From Gulosibacter sediminis (GTDB lineage: Bacteria; Actinomycetota; Actinomycetes; Actinomycetales; Microbacteriaceae), in NCBI RefSeq assembly GCF_023370115.1, contig NZ_CP097160.1, positions 434,001-498,000 on the forward strand: DNA of 64,000 bases. The letters run 5' to 3'. Within the stretch, counting starts at the first letter, position 1; each line of letters opens with the position of its first letter. The translations under genes and the position numbers were made by a program. Positions 1-11,746 of the stretch are shown piece by piece. The notes beneath the pieces were generated by a model. It made no database searches and was not told the DNA's origin. It saw only the letters and a program-made list of their open reading frames with translations.

Positions 1-1466
1 CTCGGCTGCTGGCTGTTCCACGCCTGCTGGCCGCCCGACGCGTAGGGGGAGGTCGGCGCGTCAACGGCCGGCTCCCCACCGTACGGCTGACCGGACTGCT
101 GGCCGAACTCAGCCCGCTGCCCAAAGCCCTGCTGCGAAGCATCCTGCTGTCCATACCCAGCCTGCTGCTGCCCATACGGCTGATACGGCTGCTGCTGCCC
201 AGGCTGGCCCGGCCCATACGACGCCTGCCCATACCCGGCAGGCCCGTACTCGCCCGCGGGCTGCGGGAACGGCTGCTGCGGCGCGTACCCGGCGGGCGGT
301 GCGGCCGGCCCGAGGTCGGGCGCGGTCCAGGGATCGCGCTCGGGCTCGCGGCCCTCGTTGTAGTCCTCGGCGGCCTGCTGGAGGTGGATGTTGAGCCCCT
401 CCTTGCGCATCCGCAGGTCGGTGTACATGATCGCGGCGTTGCCGCCGAGCAGCACGGTCGAGATCGCCTGCAGCACGGTCGACAGCAGCACCGAGAGCAG
501 CGCCATGCCGATAGCGACGCCGAAGACGACGCCCTCCTGGCCGGTCGTGGTCTGCCCGAACGGCACGAGCACGCTGGTAAAGGAGAACAGGAAGCTTAAG
601 ATGCCCGAGATGGTCTGGGTTGCAACGCTGACGATGAGCGAGACGAGGATCCAGATGCCGAAGGTGCGCCAGAAGTAGCCGTTCGTGAGGCGCCAGCTGC
701 GCGCGATGGCGCTGATCGGGCCGTAGCCCTCGAGCACGATCGACGGCACGGCGACGAGCAGCTTCGTGTTTACCCAGAAGAACAACGCGAGTCCCGCAAA
801 GAACAGGAGAATGCCGAACAGCAGCAGCACGACGACGGGGTTGTCGTTCTGCGCGAGGATCACGAAGAAGATGATGATCGGTAGCAGCAGAATGCCCATG
901 GCGATGATGCTCGCGACGGCCACCACGACGACGTAGCCGAGCACCGCCCACACGCGGCGCCAGGCGGTGCGGAACGCCTCGCCGAGCGTGAGCTTGCGCG
1001 AGAGCGTGCCGGCCGCGACGACCTGCGCCACGATCACCTGTACGAGGCTGCTGCTTATGAGCGACATCACGATGCCCGGGATCAGCGCGAGCAGCAGCCA
1101 CGTTGTCATCGAGATCGCGAGGTCGTCTTGGTCGCTGACCTCGGCCATCGAGATGCGGTTGAGGCCGACGATGAGCGCGATGGTCGGCAGCACGGCCGTG
1201 ACGAGCCCGGTGACGAGCTGGATCAGGAACGCCCCGCCGAAGCTCGCCGCCACGTTGACGCGCAGCAGGCGGAAGGTCGCGCTGAAGATCTCGCCGAAGG
1301 TCAGCGGGCGCAGGGGAAAGAGGCCGGGCTTGGGCGGCGGGCGCCAGCCGAGCGGCTGCTGCGGAGCGCCGCCATCGAAGTTCCACGATGCGGAACCTTG
1401 TTGTTGCCAATTGCTCGCACCCTGGGGCGTCGCTCCGGGCTGGTTCGGGTACGGCTCGTAACTCAC
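1..1466 (-). CDS. Multi-pass membrane protein with Gln/Gly/Pro/Tyr-rich tail (partial)
   Basis: Uncharacterised membrane protein transcribed away from mtrA; the C-terminus lies beyond the window start. Reading the minus strand from the GTG at 1466 gives an N-terminal proline/glutamine-rich stretch (MSYEPYPNQPGATPQG), then PLTFGEIFSATFRLLRVN and about six hydrophobic segments, then the motif AIMYTDLRMRKEGL. After it comes a long low-complexity tail of Gly-Tyr-Gln-Pro repeats (for example PYGQQQAGYGQQ). I recall similar proteins beside mtrA in Microbacteriaceae, annotated at most as a glycerophosphodiester phosphodiesterase membrane-domain protein. That label is family-level and gives no activity. 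An in-frame ATG at 1502 would add 12 residues; GTG 1466 is preferred because GGGA lies about 10 nt upstream, but this is uncertain. Confidence 0.75.
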   Translation of the reverse strand, partial: MSYEPYPNQPGATPQGASNWQQQGSASWNFDGGAPQQPLGWRPPPKPGLFPLRPLTFGEIFSATFRLLRVNVAASFGGAFLIQLVTGLVTAVLPTIALIVGLNRISMAEVSDQDDLAISMTTWLLLALIPGIVMSLISSSLVQVIVAQVVAAGTLSRKLTLGEAFRTAWRRVWAVLGYVVVVAVASIIAMGILLLPIIIFFVILAQNDNPVVVLLLFGILLFFAGLALFFWVNTKLLVAVPSIVLEGYGPISAIARSWRLTNGYFWRTFGIWILVSLIVSVATQTISGILSFLFSFTSVLVPFGQTTTGQEGVVFGVAIGMALLSVLLSTVLQAISTVLLGGNAAIMYTDLRMRKEGLNIHLQQAAEDYNEGREPERDPWTAPDLGPAAPPAGYAPQQPFPQPAGEYGPAGYGQASYGPGQPGQQQPYQPYGQQQAGYGQQDASQQGFGQRAEFGQQSGQPYGGEPAVDAPTSPYASGGQQAWNSQQP

Positions 1467-1528
1467 CCTTTCATCGTCCCACAGCGCGGCCGCGCGTTTC
1501 ATCGTCCACAAGAACGACCACGACCGGG

Positions 1529-1534
1529 TAGGCT
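1529..1534 (+). promoter_or_regulatory. Candidate -10 element of the mtrA operon
   Basis: TAGGCT fits the actinobacterial TANNNT -10 pattern. It lies about 30 nt before the mtrA start, leaving room for a short leader with the GGGGAG ribosome site at 1555-1560. The same hexamer forms the left arm of a small inverted repeat, TAGGC-TCT-GCCTA (1529-1541). No clear -35 box was seen. Inference only. Confidence 0.4.
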
Positions 1535-1565
1535 CTGCCTAGATCATCAACATTGGGGAGGACAC

Positions 1566-2249
1566 GTGCCCGGTCGAGTTTTGGTCGTCGACGACGACAC
1601 CGCATTGGCCGAGATGATCGGCATCGTGCTCGATTCAGAAGGGTACGACCCCAGCTTCTGCTCCGACGGCGCGCTCGCCGTCGCGAAGTTCCGAGACGAA
1701 GAACCCGACCTTGTGCTCCTCGACGTCATGCTCCCGGGCATGGACGGCATTGAGATTTGCGAGGCGATCCGCGCCGAGTCCGGCGTGCCGATCATCATGC
1801 TCACCGCGAAGTCCGACACGACCGACGTCGTGCGCGGCCTCGAGGCCGGGGCCGACGACTACATCGTTAAGCCCTTCGACCCGAAGGAGCTCGTCGCCCG
1901 CATCAAGACGCGCCTGCGCGCCACGACGAGCGAGCCGAGCGAGGTCATCAAGGTCGGCGACCTCACTATGAACCTCGCGGCGCACGAGGTCATGCGCGGC
2001 GACACCTCCATTAACCTCACGCCGCTCGAGTTCGACCTGCTGCACACCCTCGCGGCCAAGCCGAACCGCGTCTTCACGCGCGAGGAACTCCTCGAGCAGG
2101 TCTGGGGCTACCGCTTCAAGGCAGACACCCGCCTCGTCAACGTGCACGTGCAGCGCCTGCGCGCGAAGGTCGAGATCGACCCCGACCAGCCGAAGATCGT
2201 GCAGACCGTCCGGGGCGTTGGCTACCGAGCGGGGCACACCGGCAACTAG
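1566..2249 (+). CDS. mtrA: Response regulator MtrA (OmpR/PhoB family)
   Basis: DNA-binding response regulator of the essential actinobacterial MtrAB system, which links cell-envelope and division status to transcription. The 227-residue protein has a receiver domain with the acidic triad DDD at 9-11, phospho-acceptor Asp53 in LLDVMLPGMDG and the KPF lysine. A C-terminal winged helix follows, with LTPLEFDLLHTLA, VWGYRF and VRGVGYR. The GTG start is set by GGGGAG 5 nt upstream and by the start of the receiver fold (GRVLVVDDD); an open frame extends further upstream but has no receiver sequence. mtrB follows directly. Identification rests on the sequence motifs and on the mtrA-mtrB-lpqB order. 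Confidence 0.96.
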   Translation: MPGRVLVVDDDTALAEMIGIVLDSEGYDPSFCSDGALAVAKFRDEEPDLVLLDVMLPGMDGIEICEAIRAESGVPIIMLTAKSDTTDVVRGLEAGADDYIVKPFDPKELVARIKTRLRATTSEPSEVIKVGDLTMNLAAHEVMRGDTSINLTPLEFDLLHTLAAKPNRVFTREELLEQVWGYRFKADTRLVNVHVQRLRAKVEIDPDQPKIVQTVRGVGYRAGHTGN

Positions 2250-4103
2250 GTGATGCGCTTTCGACTTTTTCGTGGCGGGCGCGCCGCCCCCGACTCCGAT
2301 CGCATCCAGGTTCGGCTGCCGAGCAGCGTCGACACCGGCTGGGTCGACACGCCCCCGGGGCGCTGGTGGCGGCCGCGCGAGTTCTGGCAGAACATCCGCT
2401 TTCTCTGGCGCACCTCGCTGCCGTTTCGCACAACCGTCGTCGCGGTGACGCTGACGAGCATCACGGTGATCGCCGTCGCGCTGGTCATGAGCAACACCAT
2501 CGCGCGCGACCTCTTTACTTCGCGCACGCAGGATGTTCAGCTCGAGGCCCAGCGCGCGGCCTCGGTCGCGCAGGCGACGCTCGAGTCTGGCGGCGAGACC
2601 GACGAGCTCGCGATCTCGGCGCTGCGGCAGGATGCGATTGACGCGGCGACCGCGCAGGCCCCCAACGCGATCGGCTGGGCCTTCTACCGCGTACCCGACC
2701 AGTCGACGACGAGCGTGATTCAGGACATCGCGTCGGAGGGCGTCGACCGCAACCTCACGAGCGATGAGCTGCGCTCGGCCGTGCGCGCCGAACCCGACAC
2801 CGTGCACTATCAGTCGGTTGGGCTGCCGGATGCGGAGGGCCAGGTCGAGCCCGGCATCGTCATCGGCCGTGTGGTCACGGTGCCGAGCGCCGGCAACTAC
2901 GAGTTCTACCTCGTCTATTCGCTGCAGTCGTCACAGGACACCCTCGACTTCGTGCAGCGCACGCTCGCCATCTCGATGGCGATTCTCGTGCTGCTCGTCG
3001 GGCTCATCATCGGCTCGATCATGCGCGCCGTCATGCAGCCGGTGCGGCTCGCTGCCCAGACGAGTCGCCTGCTCGCGGCAGGCCAACTCGAGGAGCGCAT
3101 CCCCGAAAAAGGCGAGGACGACATCGGTACGCTCGCGCGCTCGTTCAACCACATGGCTGACAACCTGCAGCATCAGATCGAGCAGCTCGAGAATCTCTCA
3201 AAGGTGCAGCAGCGCTTCGTCTCCGACGTGTCGCACGAGCTGCGCACGCCGCTCACGACGATCCGGCTCGCGGGCGGCCTCGTGTACTCGCGCAAAGAAG
3301 ACTTCGACCCGACACTCTCGCGCGCGGCCGAGCTGCTCCACGACCAGGTCGAGCGCTTTGAGCTCCTGCTCGCCGACCTGCTCGAGATCTCTCGCTACGA
3401 CGCCGGCGCCGTCGAACTCATGCGCAAGGAGCACGACCTCAAGGCGCTCGCCGAGGACGTCATTGCCGCGATGCTGCCGGTCGCGATCGAGCACGGCGAG
3501 TCGCTCGTGCTGCGCGCGCCCGACCGCCCCGTGCTTGCGCAGTTCGACGACCGCCGCGTCAACCGCATCGCTCGCAACCTGGTCGCGAACGCGATCGAGC
3601 ACGGCGAGGGGCGGCCGATCGTCGTCACCGTCGACTCGAACGCAACGGCGGTCGCACTCTCGGTGCGCGACTATGGCATCGGCATGAGCGAAGAGCAGCA
3701 GGCGAACGTGTTCGAGCGCTTCTGGCGCGCCGACCCCTCGCGCAAGCGCACGATGGGTGGCTCGGGCCTCGGCATGGCGATCGCGAAGGACGACGCGCAC
3801 CTGCACCACGGCCTGCTCGAGGTGTGGTCGGTGCCAAAGCTTGGCACGAACTTCCGCCTCACGCTGCCGATCGCCGCCGACGAACCGATCGTCTCGTCGC
3901 CGCTGCCGCTGCTGCCTGAGGATGCGGGGGCCGAGACCTATACGCGCGAGCACCAGGGTGAGAAGGTGGAGGGGTTCTCGAACGAGGACGTCACGACGCA
4001 GCCGATCACGCTGCCCATCACCCTGCCGGGGCTCGAACCGGGCTTCCCCGCCGGGGCCGACGCGTCGGACGACGACACGGACAGCGAGGAGGAGTCGAAG
4101 TGA
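2250..4103 (+). CDS. mtrB: Sensor histidine kinase MtrB
   Basis: Membrane sensor kinase that phosphorylates MtrA. The 617-residue protein has a cytoplasmic N-terminus, a first membrane segment near residues 60-80, an extracytoplasmic region to about 235, a second membrane segment (238-260) and a HAMP region. The dimerisation domain has SDVSHELRTPLTTIRLAGG with phospho-His329. The HATPase domain has the N-box NRIARNLVANAIEHG and the G-box GSGLGMAIAK. An acidic, low-complexity C-terminal tail follows. The start codon directly abuts the mtrA stop; GTG 2250 and ATG 2253 are both possible, and either implies translational coupling. The stop overlaps the lpqB start by 4 nt. Confidence 0.95.
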   Translation: MMRFRLFRGGRAAPDSDRIQVRLPSSVDTGWVDTPPGRWWRPREFWQNIRFLWRTSLPFRTTVVAVTLTSITVIAVALVMSNTIARDLFTSRTQDVQLEAQRAASVAQATLESGGETDELAISALRQDAIDAATAQAPNAIGWAFYRVPDQSTTSVIQDIASEGVDRNLTSDELRSAVRAEPDTVHYQSVGLPDAEGQVEPGIVIGRVVTVPSAGNYEFYLVYSLQSSQDTLDFVQRTLAISMAILVLLVGLIIGSIMRAVMQPVRLAAQTSRLLAAGQLEERIPEKGEDDIGTLARSFNHMADNLQHQIEQLENLSKVQQRFVSDVSHELRTPLTTIRLAGGLVYSRKEDFDPTLSRAAELLHDQVERFELLLADLLEISRYDAGAVELMRKEHDLKALAEDVIAAMLPVAIEHGESLVLRAPDRPVLAQFDDRRVNRIARNLVANAIEHGEGRPIVVTVDSNATAVALSVRDYGIGMSEEQQANVFERFWRADPSRKRTMGGSGLGMAIAKDDAHLHHGLLEVWSVPKLGTNFRLTLPIAADEPIVSSPLPLLPEDAGAETYTREHQGEKVEGFSNEDVTTQPITLPITLPGLEPGFPAGADASDDDTDSEEESK

Positions 4104-5803
4104 GCGCGCGCATCCGCCGAGCCCTGCTCGCCCTCGTGGCGGGCGTGAGCATCCTTGCCCTCGGGGCGTGCGCGTCGATACCGACTTCCGGCTCGGTCGA
4201 GCAGGGTTCGGCGCAGGAAGAAGCGACGACGCAGAGCCTGCGCTACTACCCGGCCGGCCCGAGCGACGGCGCGAGCCGCGAGGAGATCGTGCAGGGCTTC
4301 ATCGACGCCGGCACGGGCAGCCAGAACGACTTCGCGACCGCGCGCCAGTACCTCACCGACGACGCCGCCGCGTCGTGGGATCCCACCGAACAGGTGCTCA
4401 TCACCTCGGGCCAGGTCTCGATGCGCACGAACGACAACGATGTCATCAACGTGTCGGTCGCCGTGAGCGGCGAGGTGAACGCGCACGGCGTCTACCGCGA
4501 GGAGCTGTCGAGTAGCAGCGAAGCGCTCGAGTTCACGCTGCAACAGGTCGACGGCGAGTGGCGCATCTCCGAGGCGCCCGACGGCGTGGTGCTCATGCGC
4601 CAGGCGTTCACCGACCTCTACCGCTCAACCGCGCTCACGTTCCTCGACGTCGAGCAGCGCTACGCGACGCAGGACCTCCGCTGGTTCCCGAACACCGATG
4701 ACTACGCGACCCGCGTGGTCGAGGAACTGCTGCGCGGCCCCGCCGAGTGGCTCTATCCGGGCGACGCCGTCACGACGGCGTTCCCCTCGGGCACCTCGCT
4801 GCTGTCGGACGTGACGATCGCCGACGGGCAGGCCACCGTGAACCTCTCGGGCGATGCTTCGGCCGCGGCGAGCGCTTCCGACCTCTCGCTCATGCGCCTG
4901 CAACTTGAGCGAAGCCTCACCGTGCTCGACGAGGTGCAGTCGGTCGAACTGCGCGTGAACGGCGCGCGCATCGACGCGAGCCTGCCGGGCGCCGACACCG
5001 TCATCACGAGCCCCGACGTCAACTCGCTGCCGCTCGTCTACCAGGACGGCAGCATCGGCTACCTCAATAGCAACTCGCTGTCGCTGCCGAACGGCACCGA
5101 GAATGTCGACGCCGCGGCGGCCGAGATTAACCCGATTCGTGGCGCCCTCTCGGCGTCGAGGCAGACGGTGACGATGCTCACCGAAGACGGCACGTATGCG
5201 ATGCGCTACGACGACACCTCGCCGACGCTCATCGACAGCCGCGGCGGCCAGATCGAGCCCGCGCTCGACAACTGGGACTGGGTGTGGACCCAGTCGACCT
5301 CGCAGACCGGCCTCTACGTGTCGAAGATCGGCGAGGGCTCGATCTTCGAGATCCCGCTGCCGTCGGGCGTCGCCCCGAACTTCATCTCGCACCAGGTGTC
5401 GCGTGACGGCACGCGCCTCGCGGTGCTGTTTGACGACGGCGACGGCGTCACCCTCGCGATCATGCCGATCATGCGCGACGGCGGCGAGCCGATGGCGCTC
5501 GGCGATCCGCTGCTGCTCGAGATGCCGGGCACCGAAGACACCGCGAACGACGTGGCGTGGGTCGACAGCAACAGCGTCGCAATGCTCGTTGACGACGGCG
5601 ACGGCACGACCGAGGTGCGCCTCTACCGCGTCGGCGGCGAACTCACCTCGCTCGGCACGATTCCCAACGCCGTGCAGGTCGCCGGTTCGAACACGCTCGC
5701 CGGTATGCGCGTCGTCGACCGCCAGGGCATCGTCTACGCGCCGCGGGGCACCCGCTGGCAGGCCTCCGAAACGGTCGTGAACTTCCTCTTCGCCCAGATG
5801 TAG
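4100..5803 (+). CDS. lpqB: Lipoprotein LpqB
   Basis: Secreted lipoprotein that in mycobacteria and streptomycetes associates with MtrB and modulates MtrA signalling. The 567-residue protein starts with an Arg-rich n-region, a hydrophobic stretch and the lipobox LGAC, with lipidated Cys24. A GerMN-like domain follows around residues 195-300 (VVEELLRGP, then ATVNLS and DASLPG). The rest is a C-terminal region with the repeated blades expected of the LpqB beta-propeller. The GTG start overlaps the mtrB stop and has a strong AGGAGG-type ribosome site about 5 nt upstream. It closes the three-gene mtr operon; no clear terminator hairpin follows. Confidence 0.93.
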   Translation: MSARIRRALLALVAGVSILALGACASIPTSGSVEQGSAQEEATTQSLRYYPAGPSDGASREEIVQGFIDAGTGSQNDFATARQYLTDDAAASWDPTEQVLITSGQVSMRTNDNDVINVSVAVSGEVNAHGVYREELSSSSEALEFTLQQVDGEWRISEAPDGVVLMRQAFTDLYRSTALTFLDVEQRYATQDLRWFPNTDDYATRVVEELLRGPAEWLYPGDAVTTAFPSGTSLLSDVTIADGQATVNLSGDASAAASASDLSLMRLQLERSLTVLDEVQSVELRVNGARIDASLPGADTVITSPDVNSLPLVYQDGSIGYLNSNSLSLPNGTENVDAAAAEINPIRGALSASRQTVTMLTEDGTYAMRYDDTSPTLIDSRGGQIEPALDNWDWVWTQSTSQTGLYVSKIGEGSIFEIPLPSGVAPNFISHQVSRDGTRLAVLFDDGDGVTLAIMPIMRDGGEPMALGDPLLLEMPGTEDTANDVAWVDSNSVAMLVDDGDGTTEVRLYRVGGELTSLGTIPNAVQVAGSNTLAGMRVVDRQGIVYAPRGTRWQASETVVNFLFAQM

Positions 5804-5858
5804 CCGAGCCTGTGGATACCGCGGCCCCGCTCCGGGCCGCGCGTGCCACCCTGGCCAC

Positions 5859-6530
5859 ATGGCACATCCCCTGCAGGCCGCCCGCGACGCGCTCGCGACG
5901 CTCTTCCCCGTGAGCTGCGCGGGCTGCGGCGCTCGCGACACTGGCGTGTGCGAGGCCTGCCGGCGCGAGTTACGGGCCGCGTGTGTGCCCGAGGTGGGGA
6001 TGCTCGGCGCGCTCCCGCTCGCCTCCGCTGCCCACTACAGCGACCGGCTGCGCCTGCTTGCCGACGCGTTCAAGGAGCGCGGCAGGGTCGATGTCGCGAG
6101 GGTGCTCGCGCCGCTTCTGCGTGCATCCCTGCTCGCGCTGCTGCGCAGCCTGCCCGAGCGGCCGGCCGAGACCGTGCTCGTCGCCGTGCCCTCGCGGCGT
6201 TCGGCACGCGCCGCCCGCGGCTTCGACCACGTGCAGCTGCTGCTCGAGCGCGCCGTGGGGCAGCCCGGCATCGCCGGGCTCGCGCACATTCGCAGGGTGC
6301 GTGATCAGGCGGCGCTGAGCCGCGAGCAGCGGGCGGAGAACCTCGACGGTGCCCTGCGCGCGCGGCCAGCACTTCGCGGCGCCAACTGCATCGTGGTCGA
6401 CGACTTCTCGACCACCGGCTCGACGTTGCTCGAGGCCCAGCGGGCCCTCGAAGCGGCGGGCGCGAAGGTGCTCGGGGCGGCCGTAGTCGCCCGAGTCATA
6501 AAGCACAACATTACCTCGGCAAATTCTTGA
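5859..6530 (+). CDS. ComF-family phosphoribosyltransferase-like protein
   Basis: The 223-residue protein has an N-terminal zinc-ribbon-like pair of CxxC motifs (CAGCGA and CEAC) and a C-terminal phosphoribosyltransferase fold. The binding loop is IVVDDFSTTGSTLLEA, matching the family pattern VVDDvxTTGxT. ComF proteins take part in DNA uptake in competent bacteria, and related proteins are found in most actinobacteria without known competence, so the role here is open. The ATG has no convincing ribosome site; the hexamer CACCCT sits 6 nt upstream, a weak match to the leaderless pattern seen elsewhere in this window. hpf follows after 113 nt, the usual actinobacterial order. Confidence 0.85.
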   Translation: MAHPLQAARDALATLFPVSCAGCGARDTGVCEACRRELRAACVPEVGMLGALPLASAAHYSDRLRLLADAFKERGRVDVARVLAPLLRASLLALLRSLPERPAETVLVAVPSRRSARAARGFDHVQLLLERAVGQPGIAGLAHIRRVRDQAALSREQRAENLDGALRARPALRGANCIVVDDFSTTGSTLLEAQRALEAAGAKVLGAAVVARVIKHNITSANS

Positions 6531-6593
6531 CGTCGTAGGGGAATCGTGGAGGTTGATTCTCGTAGTATCTGAGAGACATACATACACATCCGG

Positions 6594-6627
6594 CTCGGGG
6601 TCCCGAGTTCGCGAACCCCGAGTTCGC
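6594..6627 (+). promoter_or_regulatory. Overlapping inverted and direct repeats in the hpf leader
   Basis: Four overlapping elements lie directly upstream of the hpf ribosome site: CTCGGGGT (6594-6601) with its reverse complement ACCCCGAG (6615-6622); CTCGG/CCGAG as a tight local hairpin (6594-6607); the perfect palindrome GTTCGCGAAC (6607-6616); and a direct repeat of CCCGAGTTCGC (6602-6612 and 6617-6627). The arrangement could be an operator or a switchable mRNA structure. Sequence repeats are seen directly; the function is inferred. Confidence 0.45.
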
Positions 6628-6643
6628 AGATCAGGAGGGTGAG

Positions 6644-7336
6644 ATGGACGTCACAATCAGCGGCCGCAACACCGAGATTCCCGACCGATTTAAGGACTAC
6701 GCGGAAGAGAAAGTCACTGCGAAGGTGCAGCAACTTTCGGAGCGCGCCCAATCGGTTGAAGTGAAGCTCAAGCGTCGCACCGACCGAGCCGGCAACATCC
6801 TCGACAAGGGGAAGGTAGAGATCACGGTCTTCGGGCCGTTCCCGACTATCCGTGCCGAGGCCGACGCGGGCGACAAGTATGCGGCATTCGACATCGCGCT
6901 CGATAAGCTCGTCGAGCGGATGCGCCGAGTGAAGGACAAGAAGAAGCACCGCCACGGCGGCCAGAGCCTCGCGGATGCGTCGGCGAAGGACTTCTCGCAC
7001 CTCGACATCGTTCCCGCTGATACCGGTGTCATTGATGTCGTCTCGGGGCAGGCACAGCCGGCCGCGGGCGTCGACGAAGCGCCGTCGTACGACGACTACA
7101 ACCCGATCGTGATTCGCGAGAAGGTCTTTGCCCCCAAGCGCATGACCCCCGACGAGGCCGTCGACCACATGGAGCTGCTCGGCCACGACTTCTTCCTCTT
7201 TATTGAGGCTGGCCCCGAGCGCCCCGCCGTCGTCTACCGCCGCCGCGGCTGGGACTACGGTGTCATCGCGCTCGATGAGAACGGTGCGACCGAGGGCAGC
7301 GCACCCGAAGAAGTCACCGCGAACTCGGTGGCCTAG
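6644..7336 (+). CDS. hpf: Long-form ribosome hibernation promoting factor
   Basis: The 230-residue protein binds the ribosome and, in the long form, dimerises 70S particles into inactive 100S ribosomes in stationary phase. The N-terminal domain (about 1-100) has MDVTISGRNTEIPDRFKDY and the basic VKLKRRTDR segment. A linker follows, then the C-terminal dimerisation domain with NPIVIREKVFAPKRMTPDEAV, MELLGHDFFLFI and VVYRRRGWDYGVI. The ATG has an ideal AGGAGG ribosome site about 6 nt upstream. A strong terminator ends the unit, so hpf is probably transcribed alone from the 6531-6643 region. Confidence 0.95.
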   Translation: MDVTISGRNTEIPDRFKDYAEEKVTAKVQQLSERAQSVEVKLKRRTDRAGNILDKGKVEITVFGPFPTIRAEADAGDKYAAFDIALDKLVERMRRVKDKKKHRHGGQSLADASAKDFSHLDIVPADTGVIDVVSGQAQPAAGVDEAPSYDDYNPIVIREKVFAPKRMTPDEAVDHMELLGHDFFLFIEAGPERPAVVYRRRGWDYGVIALDENGATEGSAPEEVTANSVA

Positions 7337-7346
7337 TTCGCTCCCG

Positions 7347-7390
7347 AACTCGGGCAGGGCGGAACCTCCGCCCTGCCCGAGTTTCTGTTG
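7347..7390 (+). terminator. Rho-independent terminator after hpf
   Basis: A 17-bp perfect stem (7347-7363 with 7367-7383) closes on a 3-nt loop ACC and runs into TTTCTGTT. It lies 10 nt after the hpf stop codon and separates hpf from secA. Confidence 0.85.
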
Positions 7391-7454
7391 AACCGGGGCG
7401 AGTACGATTGAGCGAGTTTCCCGGGTACCCGGACGCAACGTCAGGAGAATTTCA

Positions 7455-10451
<2,997 letters not shown>

Positions 10452-10453
10452 TC

Positions 10454-11164
10454 GTGGCTCGCGAACGCGATTGGCCCGGCGCCTTTAACGCCCGCGACCT
10501 CGGGGGAATCCCCGTGGCCGCGGGCGTGCTCGCGCCCGGGGTGTTGTTCCGCTCGGGGCAGCCGCAAACGTGGGGCCCCGACGCCTGGGTGCGCGCCGAG
10601 GCCGAGGGCGTGCGCCGCGTGCTCGATTTGCGTGACCCGAGCGAGCCGCGGGGCAGCGCCACGGGCACCGACGGCATCGACTACCGGTTCACGCCGGTCG
10701 AAGATCCGGAGCTGCCCGCGTTCCGCGCGCGCTTCGACCCCTATCTGAACCACCCTTCGGGGTACCCCGACTTTGTCGGGCTCTTCGCCGAGCGCGTCGC
10801 CGTCGCCGTCGGCGAGGTGCTAGAGGCCGGCCCGGGAACGCTCGTCTGCTGCTCGGCTGGCCGCGATCGCACGGGACTCGTCACGGGCATCCTGCTGCTG
10901 CGCTACGGTGCCGACGCCGAGGTGCTCGCGCACGAGGACGAGCTTGCCGTGCGCGCCGTCAACGAGCATCACCTGCACCGCGCGAAGCCGCACCCGTATG
11001 AGCGCTGGCACGACGAGACCGAGCTCGCCGAGATCATCCGCTCGTGCGGCGACGCGGTGCGCGAGTTTGCCGAGGGCTTCGACGCGCATGAATTTCTGCG
11101 CACCCACGGGGTGGCGGATGCGGCGGTCGAGCGGGCGCGCGATTGGCTGATCGCGTCGCGCTAG
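10454..11164 (+). CDS. Tyrosine phosphatase-like protein
   Basis: The 236-residue protein has the cysteine-phosphatase P-loop CSAGRDRTG, with catalytic Cys133 and Arg139, and the N-terminal FNARDLGG motif typical of the bacterial tyrosine/serine phosphatase group that includes mycobacterial PtpB. Substrates may be phosphotyrosine, phosphoserine or phosphoinositides; the sequence does not decide. The GTG start lies 2 nt after the secA stop, suggesting translational coupling to secA, although there is no known functional link. The ORF ends just before a convergent gene. Confidence 0.87.
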   Translation: MARERDWPGAFNARDLGGIPVAAGVLAPGVLFRSGQPQTWGPDAWVRAEAEGVRRVLDLRDPSEPRGSATGTDGIDYRFTPVEDPELPAFRARFDPYLNHPSGYPDFVGLFAERVAVAVGEVLEAGPGTLVCCSAGRDRTGLVTGILLLRYGADAEVLAHEDELAVRAVNEHHLHRAKPHPYERWHDETELAEIIRSCGDAVREFAEGFDAHEFLRTHGVADAAVERARDWLIASR

Positions 11165-11171
11165 CAACGCG

Positions 11172-11627
11172 CTAGAGCACGTGCAGGCGCTGCGCACGCC
11201 AGCGACCGCGATACGACTCGAGCCGAATCGCGACGGCGCGGCAGCGGCTGCCGAGGTCGACGACGACGGTCGCCTCGACGACGCCCTCGCGGGGCGACTG
11301 CCAGACGCAGTGGATGGGCTCGATCATCGGCCGCATCGCCACGCCGCCGCGGCGCTGCCGAGCGCGGGCCGCGTGCTGCGCCCGCGCGAGCAGTTTGCTT
11401 GCAACCTCGGGCGCGAGCCAGCGCGTCAGCTGTTCGATCTCGCGGATGCCCGCCATCGCCTCGAACACGCCGCGCGCGAGATTGCGGAGCATCGGCTCGG
11501 GGTCGCCCGTCGGCGCGGCGGTGCCGCGCGGTGCGGGCAGCGCGGTGAGCACACCCTCGCCAAAACGCAGCGGTTGCGGAACATCGTCGTTGAGGGCGGT
11601 GGAGAGGCGCGACTGCGGCTGGGGCAT
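11172..11627 (-). CDS. Rv3235-family protein
   Basis: A 151-residue protein of unknown function. The conserved part covers the C-terminal half: LARGVFEAMAGIREIEQLTRWL, then ARARQRRGG, IEPIHCVWQSPREGVVEATVVVDLG and CRAVAIRLESYRGRWRAQRLHVL. This pattern and the position near secA match the actinobacterial Rv3235 family as I recall it. The fold looks like a small NTF2-like or SnoaL-like sheet, which is only an impression. ATG 11627 is chosen because AGGAG lies 7 nt upstream; the frame stays open further upstream but without sense similarity. The gene is divergent from the next one, with two DnaA-box-like sites between them. Confidence 0.75.
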   Translation of the reverse strand: MPQPQSRLSTALNDDVPQPLRFGEGVLTALPAPRGTAAPTGDPEPMLRNLARGVFEAMAGIREIEQLTRWLAPEVASKLLARAQHAARARQRRGGVAMRPMIEPIHCVWQSPREGVVEATVVVDLGSRCRAVAIRLESYRGRWRAQRLHVL

Positions 11628-11706
11628 CGTTGGCTCCTGTCGAGAGGCAGGCGTACGTCGCCATTCAACAATCCGAGGCCAGGCCGTGGGGCGTTTCGTC
11701 AAAATC

Positions 11707-11715
11707 TGTGGATAA
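11707..11715 (-). promoter_or_regulatory. DnaA-box-like nonamer 1
   Basis: TGTGGATAA on the plus strand, equal to TTATCCACA on the minus strand, a perfect match to the classical DnaA box. It lies in the divergent intergenic region 11628-11793, 40 nt from a second copy. Confidence 0.5.
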
Positions 11716-11746
11716 GTCCACCGCTCGGGTGACGTGCAAATCATCC

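Noticed and set aside
109-1410. Long Arg/Ala-rich open frame on the minus strand
   Set aside because: It is a frame shadow of the membrane protein read in the correct minus-strand frame; its composition is typical of GC-rich off-frame translation.
1128-1565. N-terminal extension of mtrA
   Set aside because: The open frame has no receiver-like sequence and would overlap the upstream promoter; GTG 1566 has a good ribosome site and matches the family start.
7421-7432. Palindrome CCGGGTACCCGG before secA
   Set aside because: It is a perfect 12-bp palindrome, but made of GC-rich units, lies close to the ribosome site and has no regulator nearby; it may be chance.
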